49,547 nucleotides of DNA, taken from Halobacteriales archaeon (GTDB taxonomy: Archaea > Halobacteriota > Halobacteria > Halobacteriales > SKNY01). The notes beneath the pieces are model-generated. The model made no database searches. It was not told where the DNA came from and saw only the letters and a program-made list of their open reading frames with translations. The position numbers and the translations under genes are program-made. The stretch lies in assembly GCA_007118975.1 (NCBI GenBank), contig SKQO01000027.1:1-49547 (forward strand). Reading direction: 5' to 3'. Shown one piece after another: positions 29,277-36,831 of this stretch (within the stretch, counting starts at the first letter, position 1; each line of letters begins with the position of its first letter).

Positions 29277-32099
29277 TCACTCGTCGTCATTAGCTTCATT
29301 CGTATTTTCATCATCATCGTCGTCCTCAGTTGTGTCGTCCTCTTCCGGTGTTTCTTCATCTTCTTCATCCTCGATGATCTCTAGGTCCACTTCGATCTCC
29401 TCACCCTCGATAACCGCGGTTTCGGGGACAGCCGTTTCACCGCTCCAATCATCCACACCATCGTCGGTGGACACGAACACCGTGAAATCATTCTGGGCGA
29501 CCACGTCAGTGTCCGTGTATCCGTCATCGACCCCGAGTTCGTCGTTCGTCGCGTAGGGGACCGTAATCTCAATCGTGCCGTCCGCAGCCACGTCTACTTC
29601 CTGGAAGTACGTGAATTCACGGTCCACGTTGGTCTCGATGGGTACACTCGCAATCGCCGTCGCGTTTGCGTCGGCGACGTCAGGATCCACGGAGGCCGTC
29701 AACGTCGCACCTTCCACCCGTTCGAACGTTTTGACCGAGGAATGCATCTCCGCGTTCCAGACTGGCGGCACCCCGGGGAGTTGCTGGTCAACCACCTGGT
29801 TCTGGAATGCGGCCTGTCGCAGCATCATGTCCATTTCCTGGGTCTGATTGCCATAGGGCAGACCGAGAGGCCAGGAGTAGTGTGGTTGAATTCCGACCAT
29901 CGGATCGGGATGAATGGTTGAGCCGACGACGGAGAATGAGTCAGCTTCATGCACGAGTCGGTACTGCTCCATTTCGTTGGCATCGTCGAGATACAATCGT
30001 GCTAACGCCGTATCGTGATACGCGTCACTCGCTTCGGGTAACCGCTCACCCTGGATCTCGTGGTCACCCATCTCCCAGTACGCCGAGTAGTCGGGCCCTC
30101 GCCACTGGGTGATTGCGTGGAACTTCCCACCGGCCATCTGATCGTCGATCATGACGTAGCGTGTCTCCTCGTGTTGTTGTTGGGGGGTTAACCCGTCTTT
30201 GACGGCTTGTAGCTCCTCGATACTCTTTTCCTCCTGGTCGGGACCCGCCGGGAGCGTATCGAGGATGAGGCTTGCCCGCTCTTCCGATTGCGATATCAAG
30301 AACGACGAGGAGGATCGTGCATTGGATTGGAAGGGGTTCGAATGCGGGATTCGCTCGCCCTCAACCGTTATGAGATGACCGTAGTCCCACCAGGATATGA
30401 TCCCATATGCGCCTTCTTCGTACTCCCAGTCACCACCTTCCGGGATCGGCCACGTTCCGTAGTGATCGAGCCAGTTGTCGTGGTTCCCGAGTTGGCCGAC
30501 TTCAGGGGTATTCTCTGAGACCCAATCGAGTGACTCCTCCCACTGGACGGTGGCCTGCTGGGGCCCGGCATCCCCGGTGAGCACGGTCGCTCCGGCGGCC
30601 ACCCCCGGCATGAGTGGAACCACGAGCACGAGTAGGACCGTCACCAGAACCAACACCTGATATCCCTCGATCGATGACAGGCCATCTTTTGCTTCTTCCA
30701 GGTCTGCCCACGTAACCACCAGGCCGATTACGTATGCGTTCAGCACGGCCACGGCGATCGCCAGGTAGTAGAAAAAACGGATCTGGGCCATGCTCATGCT
30801 GATCATGAAGATGCCCCAGACGACGATGAGGGCGTGCTCCGCACGACCTCTAACCCCGAAAAACGGTGCAACGACGAGTCCGGCCAGGCCGATCAACGCC
30901 GTATAGAACGCCAGGCCGAACTCCTGGAACACCTGAGCCGTGTAATCCGCCGGCGGCCGCGCCTCCTGGATGGTCAACGTCCCCGGATCGCTGCCGATCG
31001 GGAGAATTCGTCCCTGGAGGTCGCCCACCATGCGGTCGAAGACATCGGGAAGGACCAGCCACAGAATGCCGAGGAAGACGATTACACTGGCGATCACGGT
31101 CCCCGCGTACGCCCACCGGGTGATCTGTTCACGGTCCCAGAAGCGGGCGAGCCACGCCATAAAAATGCTGCCGGCCACGACACCGAAGGACAGCACCGGT
31201 GAGATGTACCCGAAGCTCGTAGGACTTGTCGAGATCTCCTCGATCATCCCGAGAACGAGCACGCCCGCCACGAACATCGAAATCGCCGCCACGAAGGCGG
31301 TATGCTCCGGGCTCCGACCGATGACAAACTCGAAGGAGAGATAGATCACGAAAAAAACCGCGAGGATGCCGACGAGTACGACGCCAGGTGGCCACATCCA
31401 CTGGTAAAATGCAAGGGTTGCGCCGGCTAATCCGCTGGCGAGAATCGTGGGTTGGAGTCCCTTGAAATCACGGTCGAGAAATTGTTCGTAGACTGGTTTC
31501 TCGCGTTCGGCGACGCGAAGGGCGTACATAAACGCGAGAATGGTGATCGCCATGAACAGCACCTCGGCGACGTGGTGCTGGTGTTGCCCGGCCATCGAGC
31601 GTGAGTAGAACTGTCCAGGAAACAAAGCGAGGAGGAAGACCCCACCGATGCCGGCGAGACGCCCGCCGAGGCGTTTACCGATGAAATAGATCGGAATCGC
31701 GACGAGGGCCGCCATAAGCGGAATGGTGATTAGGATCGTCTGATGGATAATCGCCTCGGACGGATTTCCAAGCCCGACAATCAGCGCGATGGTCGCAACG
31801 ATCTGATCGTATGCAGTCCCGAACTGGCCCACGTACCGTCCGTCCGGCCACGATGTCCACACGTCATACGGCATCGTGTTCGGCCAGTTCTCGACGGTCC
31901 ATACCGTCGTACGCCAGTGATAGTAGGAATCAATCGCCGCGACGTACCAACCGTCGTCGTGGACGAAGTTATCGGCCGAGCGATAGCGCGTCGCAAACAT
32001 GAAGGCCATCGCACCGACGAGGAGAGGGATATGATACCAGTCGGCGATATCGTCGACTCGCTCTGATAGATCGGAGGACGAGCCAGCGTCCGCGGACAT
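29277..32099 (-). CDS. aglB: Oligosaccharyltransferase AglB (STT3 homologue)
   Basis: Transfers the dolichol-linked glycan to Asn of Asn-X-Ser/Thr in S-layer glycoprotein, archaellins and other exported proteins. The 940 residues comprise about thirteen transmembrane helices (residues 22-510) and a large external C-terminal domain. First catalytic acidic motif: AIDSYYHWR (Asp57). The signature WWDYG is at residues 570-574. The second loop motif reads AGQHQHHVAEV at 170-180. The protein ends in a strongly acidic Glu/Asp/Thr/Asn tail of about 35 residues. It is the first gene of an operon with DUF368, and a TATA-like GGCTTATC (32125-32132) predicts a leaderless mRNA. Confidence 0.95.
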   Translation of the reverse strand: MSADAGSSSDLSERVDDIADWYHIPLLVGAMAFMFATRYRSADNFVHDDGWYVAAIDSYYHWRTTVWTVENWPNTMPYDVWTSWPDGRYVGQFGTAYDQIVATIALIVGLGNPSEAIIHQTILITIPLMAALVAIPIYFIGKRLGGRLAGIGGVFLLALFPGQFYSRSMAGQHQHHVAEVLFMAITILAFMYALRVAEREKPVYEQFLDRDFKGLQPTILASGLAGATLAFYQWMWPPGVVLVGILAVFFVIYLSFEFVIGRSPEHTAFVAAISMFVAGVLVLGMIEEISTSPTSFGYISPVLSFGVVAGSIFMAWLARFWDREQITRWAYAGTVIASVIVFLGILWLVLPDVFDRMVGDLQGRILPIGSDPGTLTIQEARPPADYTAQVFQEFGLAFYTALIGLAGLVVAPFFGVRGRAEHALIVVWGIFMISMSMAQIRFFYYLAIAVAVLNAYVIGLVVTWADLEEAKDGLSSIEGYQVLVLVTVLLVLVVPLMPGVAAGATVLTGDAGPQQATVQWEESLDWVSENTPEVGQLGNHDNWLDHYGTWPIPEGGDWEYEEGAYGIISWWDYGHLITVEGERIPHSNPFQSNARSSSSFLISQSEERASLILDTLPAGPDQEEKSIEELQAVKDGLTPQQQHEETRYVMIDDQMAGGKFHAITQWRGPDYSAYWEMGDHEIQGERLPEASDAYHDTALARLYLDDANEMEQYRLVHEADSFSVVGSTIHPDPMVGIQPHYSWPLGLPYGNQTQEMDMMLRQAAFQNQVVDQQLPGVPPVWNAEMHSSVKTFERVEGATLTASVDPDVADANATAIASVPIETNVDREFTYFQEVDVAADGTIEITVPYATNDELGVDDGYTDTDVVAQNDFTVFVSTDDGVDDWSGETAVPETAVIEGEEIEVDLEIIEDEEDEETPEEDDTTEDDDDDENTNEANDDE

Positions 32100-32124
32100 A
32101 TCAATTGTGAGGGCTGATGGCGGA

Positions 32125-32132
32125 GATAAGCC
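32125..32132 (-). promoter_or_regulatory. aglB TATA-like box
   Basis: GGCTTATC on the minus strand, 26-33 bases before the aglB ATG. A similar GGCTTACC faces the opposite gene, so the 96-base gap holds two back-to-back promoters. Confidence 0.5.
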
Positions 32133-32162
32133 TTCTGTTCGCCCCCGTTAGGGAGAACGAAA

Positions 32163-32171
32163 AGGCTTACC
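32163..32171 (+). promoter_or_regulatory. TATA-like box of the GT2 glycosyltransferase
   Basis: AGGCTTACC, 25-33 bases before the ATG at 32196, similar in sequence to the aglB box. It predicts a leaderless transcript divergent from aglB. Confidence 0.4.
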
Positions 32172-32195
32172 GGTGACCAATTAAACTGCCCTTAG

Positions 32196-33134
32196 ATGCT
32201 AGTTTCGGCGGTCGTTTGCGGATACTCGATGGAACGAGACGAAGCGATCGCCGCGTGTATTGAGAGCCTTCTATCACAAACCTATGACCCCCTGGAGATT
32301 GTTGTAGTGGTTGATGGAAATCCCTCACTCAGGGCGTTTTTGGAGGAACGATTTGGGTCGGACACCTCGATGCGCATTTTTGAGAACGAGACGAATCGGG
32401 GGATTTCCTACAGCCGAACGCAAGGGGGAGAGCTGGCGGATGGAGAAATAGTGGCTTTTATCGATGACGATGCCGTCGCCGAACCGGACTGGATTGAACG
32501 ACTCGTTGAGACGTACGAAGAGACCGATGCGATTGCTGTCGGCGGATTTGTCGCCCCGAACTGGGTCGACGCCAAACCGACGTTCTTTCCGGAGGAGTTC
32601 TACTGGCTCGTCGGGTGTACGGAACGAGGATTTGCCGAGGACGGGGAGGAAGTGCGAAACACGTACGGCTCGAATATCTCCTATCGTCGCGAGGCGTTCC
32701 TCGCTGTGGGCGGTTATGACGTTAACACCGGACGGAAAGGTGACCAGCATGTACAGGCACATGAGGCTCCGGTCGGCATCCGTCTGCGGAACGAGTACGA
32801 TCAGGGGATGATTTACGTCGCGGACGCAGTCGTTCATCACACACTGTTTCCCTATCGCGGTGAGTTCCATTGGCTCGTGTCGCGGTCGTTCTGGCAAGGC
32901 TTTTCAAAAAGAGTGATGGACACGCTGTATCCAGAAACCTATGGTAATGAGCGAACATACTTGCGAGACCTCTTCGCCCGACATCTGCCGCGTAGGGTGC
33001 GAAAGGCATTCCTCGGTCCGTCCTTCACACAGTTACAACAGATCGTTGCTATTCTGGTGTTCACCGGGGCAGTGTTCCTCGGTTACGTGTACGCTATGAC
33101 CAAACGTGACCTTCGGCGAGAGGCCGAGGAATGA
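32196..33134 (+). CDS. GT2-family glycosyltransferase (AglE/AglG-like)
   Basis: A 312-residue GT-A type glycosyltransferase: SAVVCGYSMER and VVVVDGNPSLR form the nucleotide-binding start, FIDDDAVAEPDW the metal-binding DxD, and a GSNISYRREAFLAVGGYD acceptor-side block follows. One C-terminal transmembrane helix (about residues 285-305, QIVAILVFTGAVFLGYVYAM) anchors it. The layout resembles the haloarchaeal AglE/AglG group that extends dolichol-phosphate-linked glycans with hexuronic acids or hexoses. Its position divergent from aglB supports a role in the N-glycan. The exact sugar cannot be read from sequence. Confidence 0.86.
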   Translation: MLVSAVVCGYSMERDEAIAACIESLLSQTYDPLEIVVVVDGNPSLRAFLEERFGSDTSMRIFENETNRGISYSRTQGGELADGEIVAFIDDDAVAEPDWIERLVETYEETDAIAVGGFVAPNWVDAKPTFFPEEFYWLVGCTERGFAEDGEEVRNTYGSNISYRREAFLAVGGYDVNTGRKGDQHVQAHEAPVGIRLRNEYDQGMIYVADAVVHHTLFPYRGEFHWLVSRSFWQGFSKRVMDTLYPETYGNERTYLRDLFARHLPRRVRKAFLGPSFTQLQQIVAILVFTGAVFLGYVYAMTKRDLRREAEE

Positions 33135-33649
33135 GTCAATCGGACTTCACAGCAGCCAAACCAACTCCCCGAAGTTATTGCCACGGACTTCGTCGGCCCT
33201 TCAGTGCTGGGCAGTGGCGATTCGATGACTCCCACTCGGCCGATGAGCTGCTGGACCGTGACAACCAGATGAACGTGGACGTCGATTCCAGTACCGGCTG
33301 TCGGGGCTGGTCGTCGTTCGACCGACCGTGATCGATGCGGACTGACCCTCGTAGGCGAATTCCTCACGGTGCATAACGGGGAGTTCGCTATTATTTGTCA
33401 TTGGCCTCGGGGTCCCCGATGCCAACGACGAAAATTCCATCGGCAGGTGCGCCCGAATACCGAACTCGCACACGCGCGTCTCCGGAGAAAAGGTGTTCGG
33501 GATCAAGGTGCTTTCTTTACAAACCTGTGCATCGCTCGCTGCGAGAAATCGATGCCGACTCCGGCGGGAGGCCCCCTATTTGCACTGATCAGCGTGAATC
33601 AGGCCAGCACCTAGGTGGCCAAGAGTTGTTATCTGTGTACGCGGAGTGA
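33135..33649. other. Non-coding or decayed stretch in the glycosylation locus
   Basis: These 515 bases follow the GT2 gene. Short ORFs exist in every frame, but none has consistent haloarchaeal composition, and I recognise no family. One frame (ending VYAE and TGA at 33649) runs into the decayed coding segment that follows, so this may be the front of a badly decayed gene. No TATA box-gene pair, tRNA or repeat is visible. Confidence 0.4.
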
Positions 33650-33971
33650 CATTCCGCCAACGTCGCCGGCACGCGCTCGCCCGATTCGGTCGCTCTGGGT
33701 TTCACTGAGAAACTCCGGACCGCGACGGTCCGGCTCACCATCTTCGGCGATGTCCCTCAGGAGAAATCCGACCGCTACGTTTTCGTCGGTGTCCGAGCTG
33801 CCGGGCGGGAATTCAGGCGGGCCGATCCGTCGGAAGGTCCACCGAGACTATCGGGCTGTAGTCGATGAGGTCATCGAGATCGCGACATCCTTCGAGTCCA
33901 CCCTCGAAGAGCGTGCTTGGGTTGGGAACGTGCTCCGATTGCGACTCGACGTGGACGACTCATGGGGATAA
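33650..33971 (+). pseudogene. Frameshifted gene remnant of unknown family
   Basis: Two adjoining segments in different frames each have clear haloarchaeal coding composition. The first (33650-about 33840) reads HSANVAGTRSPDSVALGF and later TVRLTIFGDVPQEKSDRYVF; the second (about 33840-33971) reads VVDEVIEIATSFESTLEERA and ends DVDDSWG then TAA. A single shift near 33840 joins them. No start codon is found in the first frame, and a stop precedes it at 33647. I do not recognise the family. It ends 46 bases before aglJ and includes no promoter for it beyond 33988. Confidence 0.55.
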
Positions 33972-33987
33972 GCCGGAGAAAGACAGC

Positions 33988-33996
33988 GTTTTACCC
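33988..33996 (+). promoter_or_regulatory. aglJ TATA box
   Basis: GTTTTACCC, with the TTTTA core about 27 bases before the aglJ ATG at 34018. It predicts a leaderless mRNA and fixes the start despite the frame being open further upstream. Confidence 0.6.
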
Positions 33997-34017
33997 GACG
34001 CTGTAAACTTCCGTTCA

Positions 34018-34932
34018 ATGGTCGATTACGGGGATGTTACGGTTCTCCTACCGACGCTCGACGAGGCAGCCACTGTCACCGGCGTCGTCGAGGGGTTCTA
34101 CGGTGAAGGCTTCGAACACGTCCTCGTGATCGACGGCCGTTCTTCCGATGATACGCCGGCGAAGGCTGCGTCGGCCGGGGCTACGGTCGTGTCTCAGTCG
34201 GGAACCGGCAAGGGCCAGGCGATTCGAGAGGCGGTGTCTGACTACATCGATACACAATACGTTCTCATGGCCGATGCGGACGCGACCTACCGTCCCGAGG
34301 AAGCTCACGATATCGTCGAGCCGCTCATGGAGGAGGATGTCGACCACGTCATCGGCAACCGGTTCGCAAATCTGGGAGGGGGCGCAATGAGCCGTCTCAA
34401 CCAAGTCGGCAACACCCTCATCAATCGCGCCTTCGCGTTCATCCACGGCTATGAGTTCAAAGATATCCTCAGCGGTTACCGTGCATTTACGCGAGAGTCG
34501 TTCCAGGAGATAAACCCCCAGACGCAGGGGTTCGGTATCGAGACCGAACTGTCCGTCGGTTGTATCGAACAAAATCACGATGTGGAGGTCGTTCCGATAC
34601 ACTACGATGCCAGACCGGCGGGCTCCACCACCAATCTCCGTCCGTTTCGGGATGGGAGCATCATCATCCTTACACTGTATCGCCTCGCACGCACGAACAA
34701 TCCATTATTTTATTTCGGTAGTCTCGGTCTCATCAGCACCCTTGTCGGGGTTGGCTTCGGGGGGTTCGTGGGCTACCGGTGGTTCCTCCACGACACCGCC
34801 CATGAAGTACTCGCGTTGGTCGCGGCCTTCGGTATCATCTTCGGATTCCAGCTGCTGATGTTCGGCCTCCTCTCAGACTTGATCGTGAAACTCCATCGCG
34901 AACAGATGCGCCAACTGAACGGTCGTGAATAA
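34018..34932 (+). CDS. aglJ: Dolichyl-phosphate hexosyltransferase AglJ
   Basis: A 304-residue GT2 enzyme that adds the first sugar of the N-glycan to dolichol phosphate. The GT-A domain shows VLLPTLDEAATVTGVV, VIDGRSSDDTP, ADADATYRP (DxD) and a DILSGYRAFTRESF block typical of DPM1/AglJ proteins. Two transmembrane helices close the protein (about 235-262 and 266-292). It differs from ordinary DPM1 by this C-terminal membrane pair and matches AglJ of Haloferax in layout. Its co-location with aglB and another GT makes a glycosylation island. Confidence 0.9.
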   Translation: MVDYGDVTVLLPTLDEAATVTGVVEGFYGEGFEHVLVIDGRSSDDTPAKAASAGATVVSQSGTGKGQAIREAVSDYIDTQYVLMADADATYRPEEAHDIVEPLMEEDVDHVIGNRFANLGGGAMSRLNQVGNTLINRAFAFIHGYEFKDILSGYRAFTRESFQEINPQTQGFGIETELSVGCIEQNHDVEVVPIHYDARPAGSTTNLRPFRDGSIIILTLYRLARTNNPLFYFGSLGLISTLVGVGFGGFVGYRWFLHDTAHEVLALVAAFGIIFGFQLLMFGLLSDLIVKLHREQMRQLNGRE

Positions 34933-34979
34933 CCGCTCTGTCGTTGGACCGAAGTAAGTACTGCCTGCCCGAACACTGC

Positions 34980-35627
34980 TCATGGAAGGAAAGTCCACAA
35001 TGCACGAGCATAGGCCTTTGGCGCTCGACGCCGGGCATGTTCAAGCGTGTCCGCGAGAAGACTCGCTCCATCTGACAGAACCCCCTCGCCATGGCCGACC
35101 AGAATTCGATCTGCCACGATGTCTCCCAGGACACCTCGCGGGGGAAACAACCTGAGCAGCGGATGAACACCTAGCTTCTCCCCGGGCGCGCAAAAATGGG
35201 GAGCCGTTCCGACTGCTTCGCTGATTCGCACAGTTTCTCGGTCCGGAGCCACGAGCATGACTTCGTGCCATCCTCGGCGATCGATGACCGGATCAACAGT
35301 CCATCCGGTATCCCGGCCGAACTCATCGACACCGCGCACCCCGTACCGAATATCATCCGCCAATGCACCAAGTTGTTCGGGGAGATAAATCGACACGCCG
35401 TAGCGACCGGCCAACGCCTCGCTGTCGCGTCGGTGGCGGTTCAGCGTGATTACAACACCGGCGACGTTTCCCTCCGCGGCCAGCAATTCGTCGAGTCCGT
35501 ATGCGTCGACGGGATCGATCAACCAGACACCATGATCTCCCTTGATCGCGTGGCTCGCCCGCTCCATCGTTTCCTTCGGGTCGGCTATCCAGCCAACCCC
35601 TTCCGGAAATCGGTCGATAATGTGCAT
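34980..35627 (-). CDS. MBL-fold-like protein lacking the metal motif
   Basis: A 215-residue haloarchaeal protein with the outline of a metallo-beta-lactamase fold: GVWLIDPVDAYGLDELL, AGVVITLNRHRRDSEALA and GWHEVMLVAPD blocks in the expected order, ending RILVGHGEGVL. The usual HxHxDH zinc motif is replaced by NRHRRD, so hydrolase activity through two metals is doubtful. The frame is open to 35774, but the ATG at 35627 begins at the conserved RFPEGVGWIADP start and leaves room for the divergent VOC gene. Function unknown. Confidence 0.75.
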   Translation of the reverse strand: MHIIDRFPEGVGWIADPKETMERASHAIKGDHGVWLIDPVDAYGLDELLAAEGNVAGVVITLNRHRRDSEALAGRYGVSIYLPEQLGALADDIRYGVRGVDEFGRDTGWTVDPVIDRRGWHEVMLVAPDRETVRISEAVGTAPHFCAPGEKLGVHPLLRLFPPRGVLGDIVADRILVGHGEGVLSDGASLLADTLEHARRRAPKAYARALWTFLP

Positions 35628-35726
35628 CGGGCACTCATTCGCCAGTATCGGCCGCGTTCCGAAAACATCTTGGCATATTGGGAGGTGCTCCCCGAAGGTT
35701 AAGATCGGGCTCGTCCAACCCAGCCC

Positions 35727-36413
35727 GTGATCAACCGGTTCGCGTGGTTGGCGATCGAAGTCGCGGACCTCCAACGAGCGGATAAGCTCTACCGGGAGAC
35801 GTTGGGATTACGAATGATCGGTGAGCGCCCTCACGAACGGCGGTATGCCGTGGGGGAGTCGCAATTGCGACTCCGCACGCCGAACGCCCAGCCAAACGGG
35901 GGAATCCACGTCCATTTTGCCTTCGGTACGGCCGAGGAGTCATACGATGAATGGTGGGATCGACTGAGCGAACGTTTCGATCTCGAGGAACACTCCTTCG
36001 GCATGTATCGGTCGTTATACTTCGAGGACTCCGATGGCCACTGTGTCGAGATCGGCCAACAACCTGTCCAGGGCGACGGTCTCGAGACGATCTTCGAGGT
36101 CGTACTTGAGGTGGCCGATCTGGAGCGCGCGCTCTCATTCTACCAGCTGGCCGGGTTCGACCTCGTCGATCTCGGCGAAGAACGCCCACGAGCCCGCTTG
36201 CGTTCGAACGCAGTCGCGCTGGAGCTCTGGGAACCACACCGCGGACTCGCGGGCGCGCGTGGCGGGGAACACGTAGACCTCGGGATTGGGGTCGAAAGCG
36301 TGAGTGAAGTACGGACAAAGCTCGAAGAGGTCGCGCTTGCGGAGAACGAATCAAGCGACGCGGTGACGCTGCGTGACCCCGACGGCCACCGAATCACGTG
36401 GATCGAGTCGTAA
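35727..36413 (+). CDS. Tandem VOC (glyoxalase/dioxygenase fold) protein
   Basis: A 228-residue protein from a GTG start, made of two VOC modules (about residues 1-112 and 120-228). Module 1 begins RFAWLAIEVADLQRADKLYR and ends YFEDSDGHCVEIG; module 2 begins IFEVVLEVADLERALSFYQ and ends LRDPDGHRITWIE. Each module has the beta-alpha-beta-beta-beta layout with metal-ligand candidates His and Glu (DGHCVE). The substrate is unknown; relatives include dioxygenases and glyoxalase I. The stop is 4 bases from that of a convergent small gene. Confidence 0.87.
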   Translation: MINRFAWLAIEVADLQRADKLYRETLGLRMIGERPHERRYAVGESQLRLRTPNAQPNGGIHVHFAFGTAEESYDEWWDRLSERFDLEEHSFGMYRSLYFEDSDGHCVEIGQQPVQGDGLETIFEVVLEVADLERALSFYQLAGFDLVDLGEERPRARLRSNAVALELWEPHRGLAGARGGEHVDLGIGVESVSEVRTKLEEVALAENESSDAVTLRDPDGHRITWIES

Positions 36414-36417
36414 TCCG

Positions 36418-36720
36418 TTACTCCTGTAGGCGCTCGGTATCGATATCGATACCGGGCGGCGTGACGATCAAGAACCCCCGGAAACGAATCAGTTTGCCCC
36501 CGTCGTCCTTGATATCCCTCGCAAACCCCGCCGCAAGTTCATTGAGCTCCCCGTCGATGTCGAGCATCAGAACGTGGCCTGCGTCAATGGTCTCGATCCA
36601 CTCCTCCGGGGGCGTCGTCCCGTCAAGGATCCCCAAGACGACCTGGGTGGACGTGTCCGCCGCTTCCTGCTCTTCGAAGTGCTCCTCCGCGGCGCGAAGG
36701 TCGAGCTCGAAGTCAGCCAT
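36418..36720 (-). CDS. Small conserved haloarchaeal protein (DUF5779-like)
   Basis: A 100-residue acidic protein, MADFELDLRAAEEHFEEQ at the start and FLIVTPPGIDIDTERL at the end. The central GHVLMLDIDGELNELAAGFARDIKD block agrees with my recollection of the haloarchaeal DUF5779 family. No membrane segment or cysteine is present. A T-rich CGTTTTTGCC element about 21-30 bases before the ATG suggests a leaderless mRNA. It is divergent from leuA by 111 bases. Function unknown. Confidence 0.72.
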   Translation of the reverse strand: MADFELDLRAAEEHFEEQEAADTSTQVVLGILDGTTPPEEWIETIDAGHVLMLDIDGELNELAAGFARDIKDDGGKLIRFRGFLIVTPPGIDIDTERLQE

Positions 36721-36798
36721 GTGAATCCATCACCCCGATTTGGCAAAAACGTTCGCGATCAGCTACCGTTCGCCGATGAGAGGATCCAGAGGGACAGG

Positions 36799-36805
36799 TT
36801 TTTAT
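36799..36805 (+). promoter_or_regulatory. leuA TATA box
   Basis: TTTTTAT centred 30 bases before the ATG at 36832. It is the promoter of the branched-chain cluster and points to 36832 as the leaderless start, although that ATG is out of frame with the rest of LeuA. Confidence 0.65.
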
Positions 36806-36831
36806 CTCACAGTGGATATATCTCAGGTACA

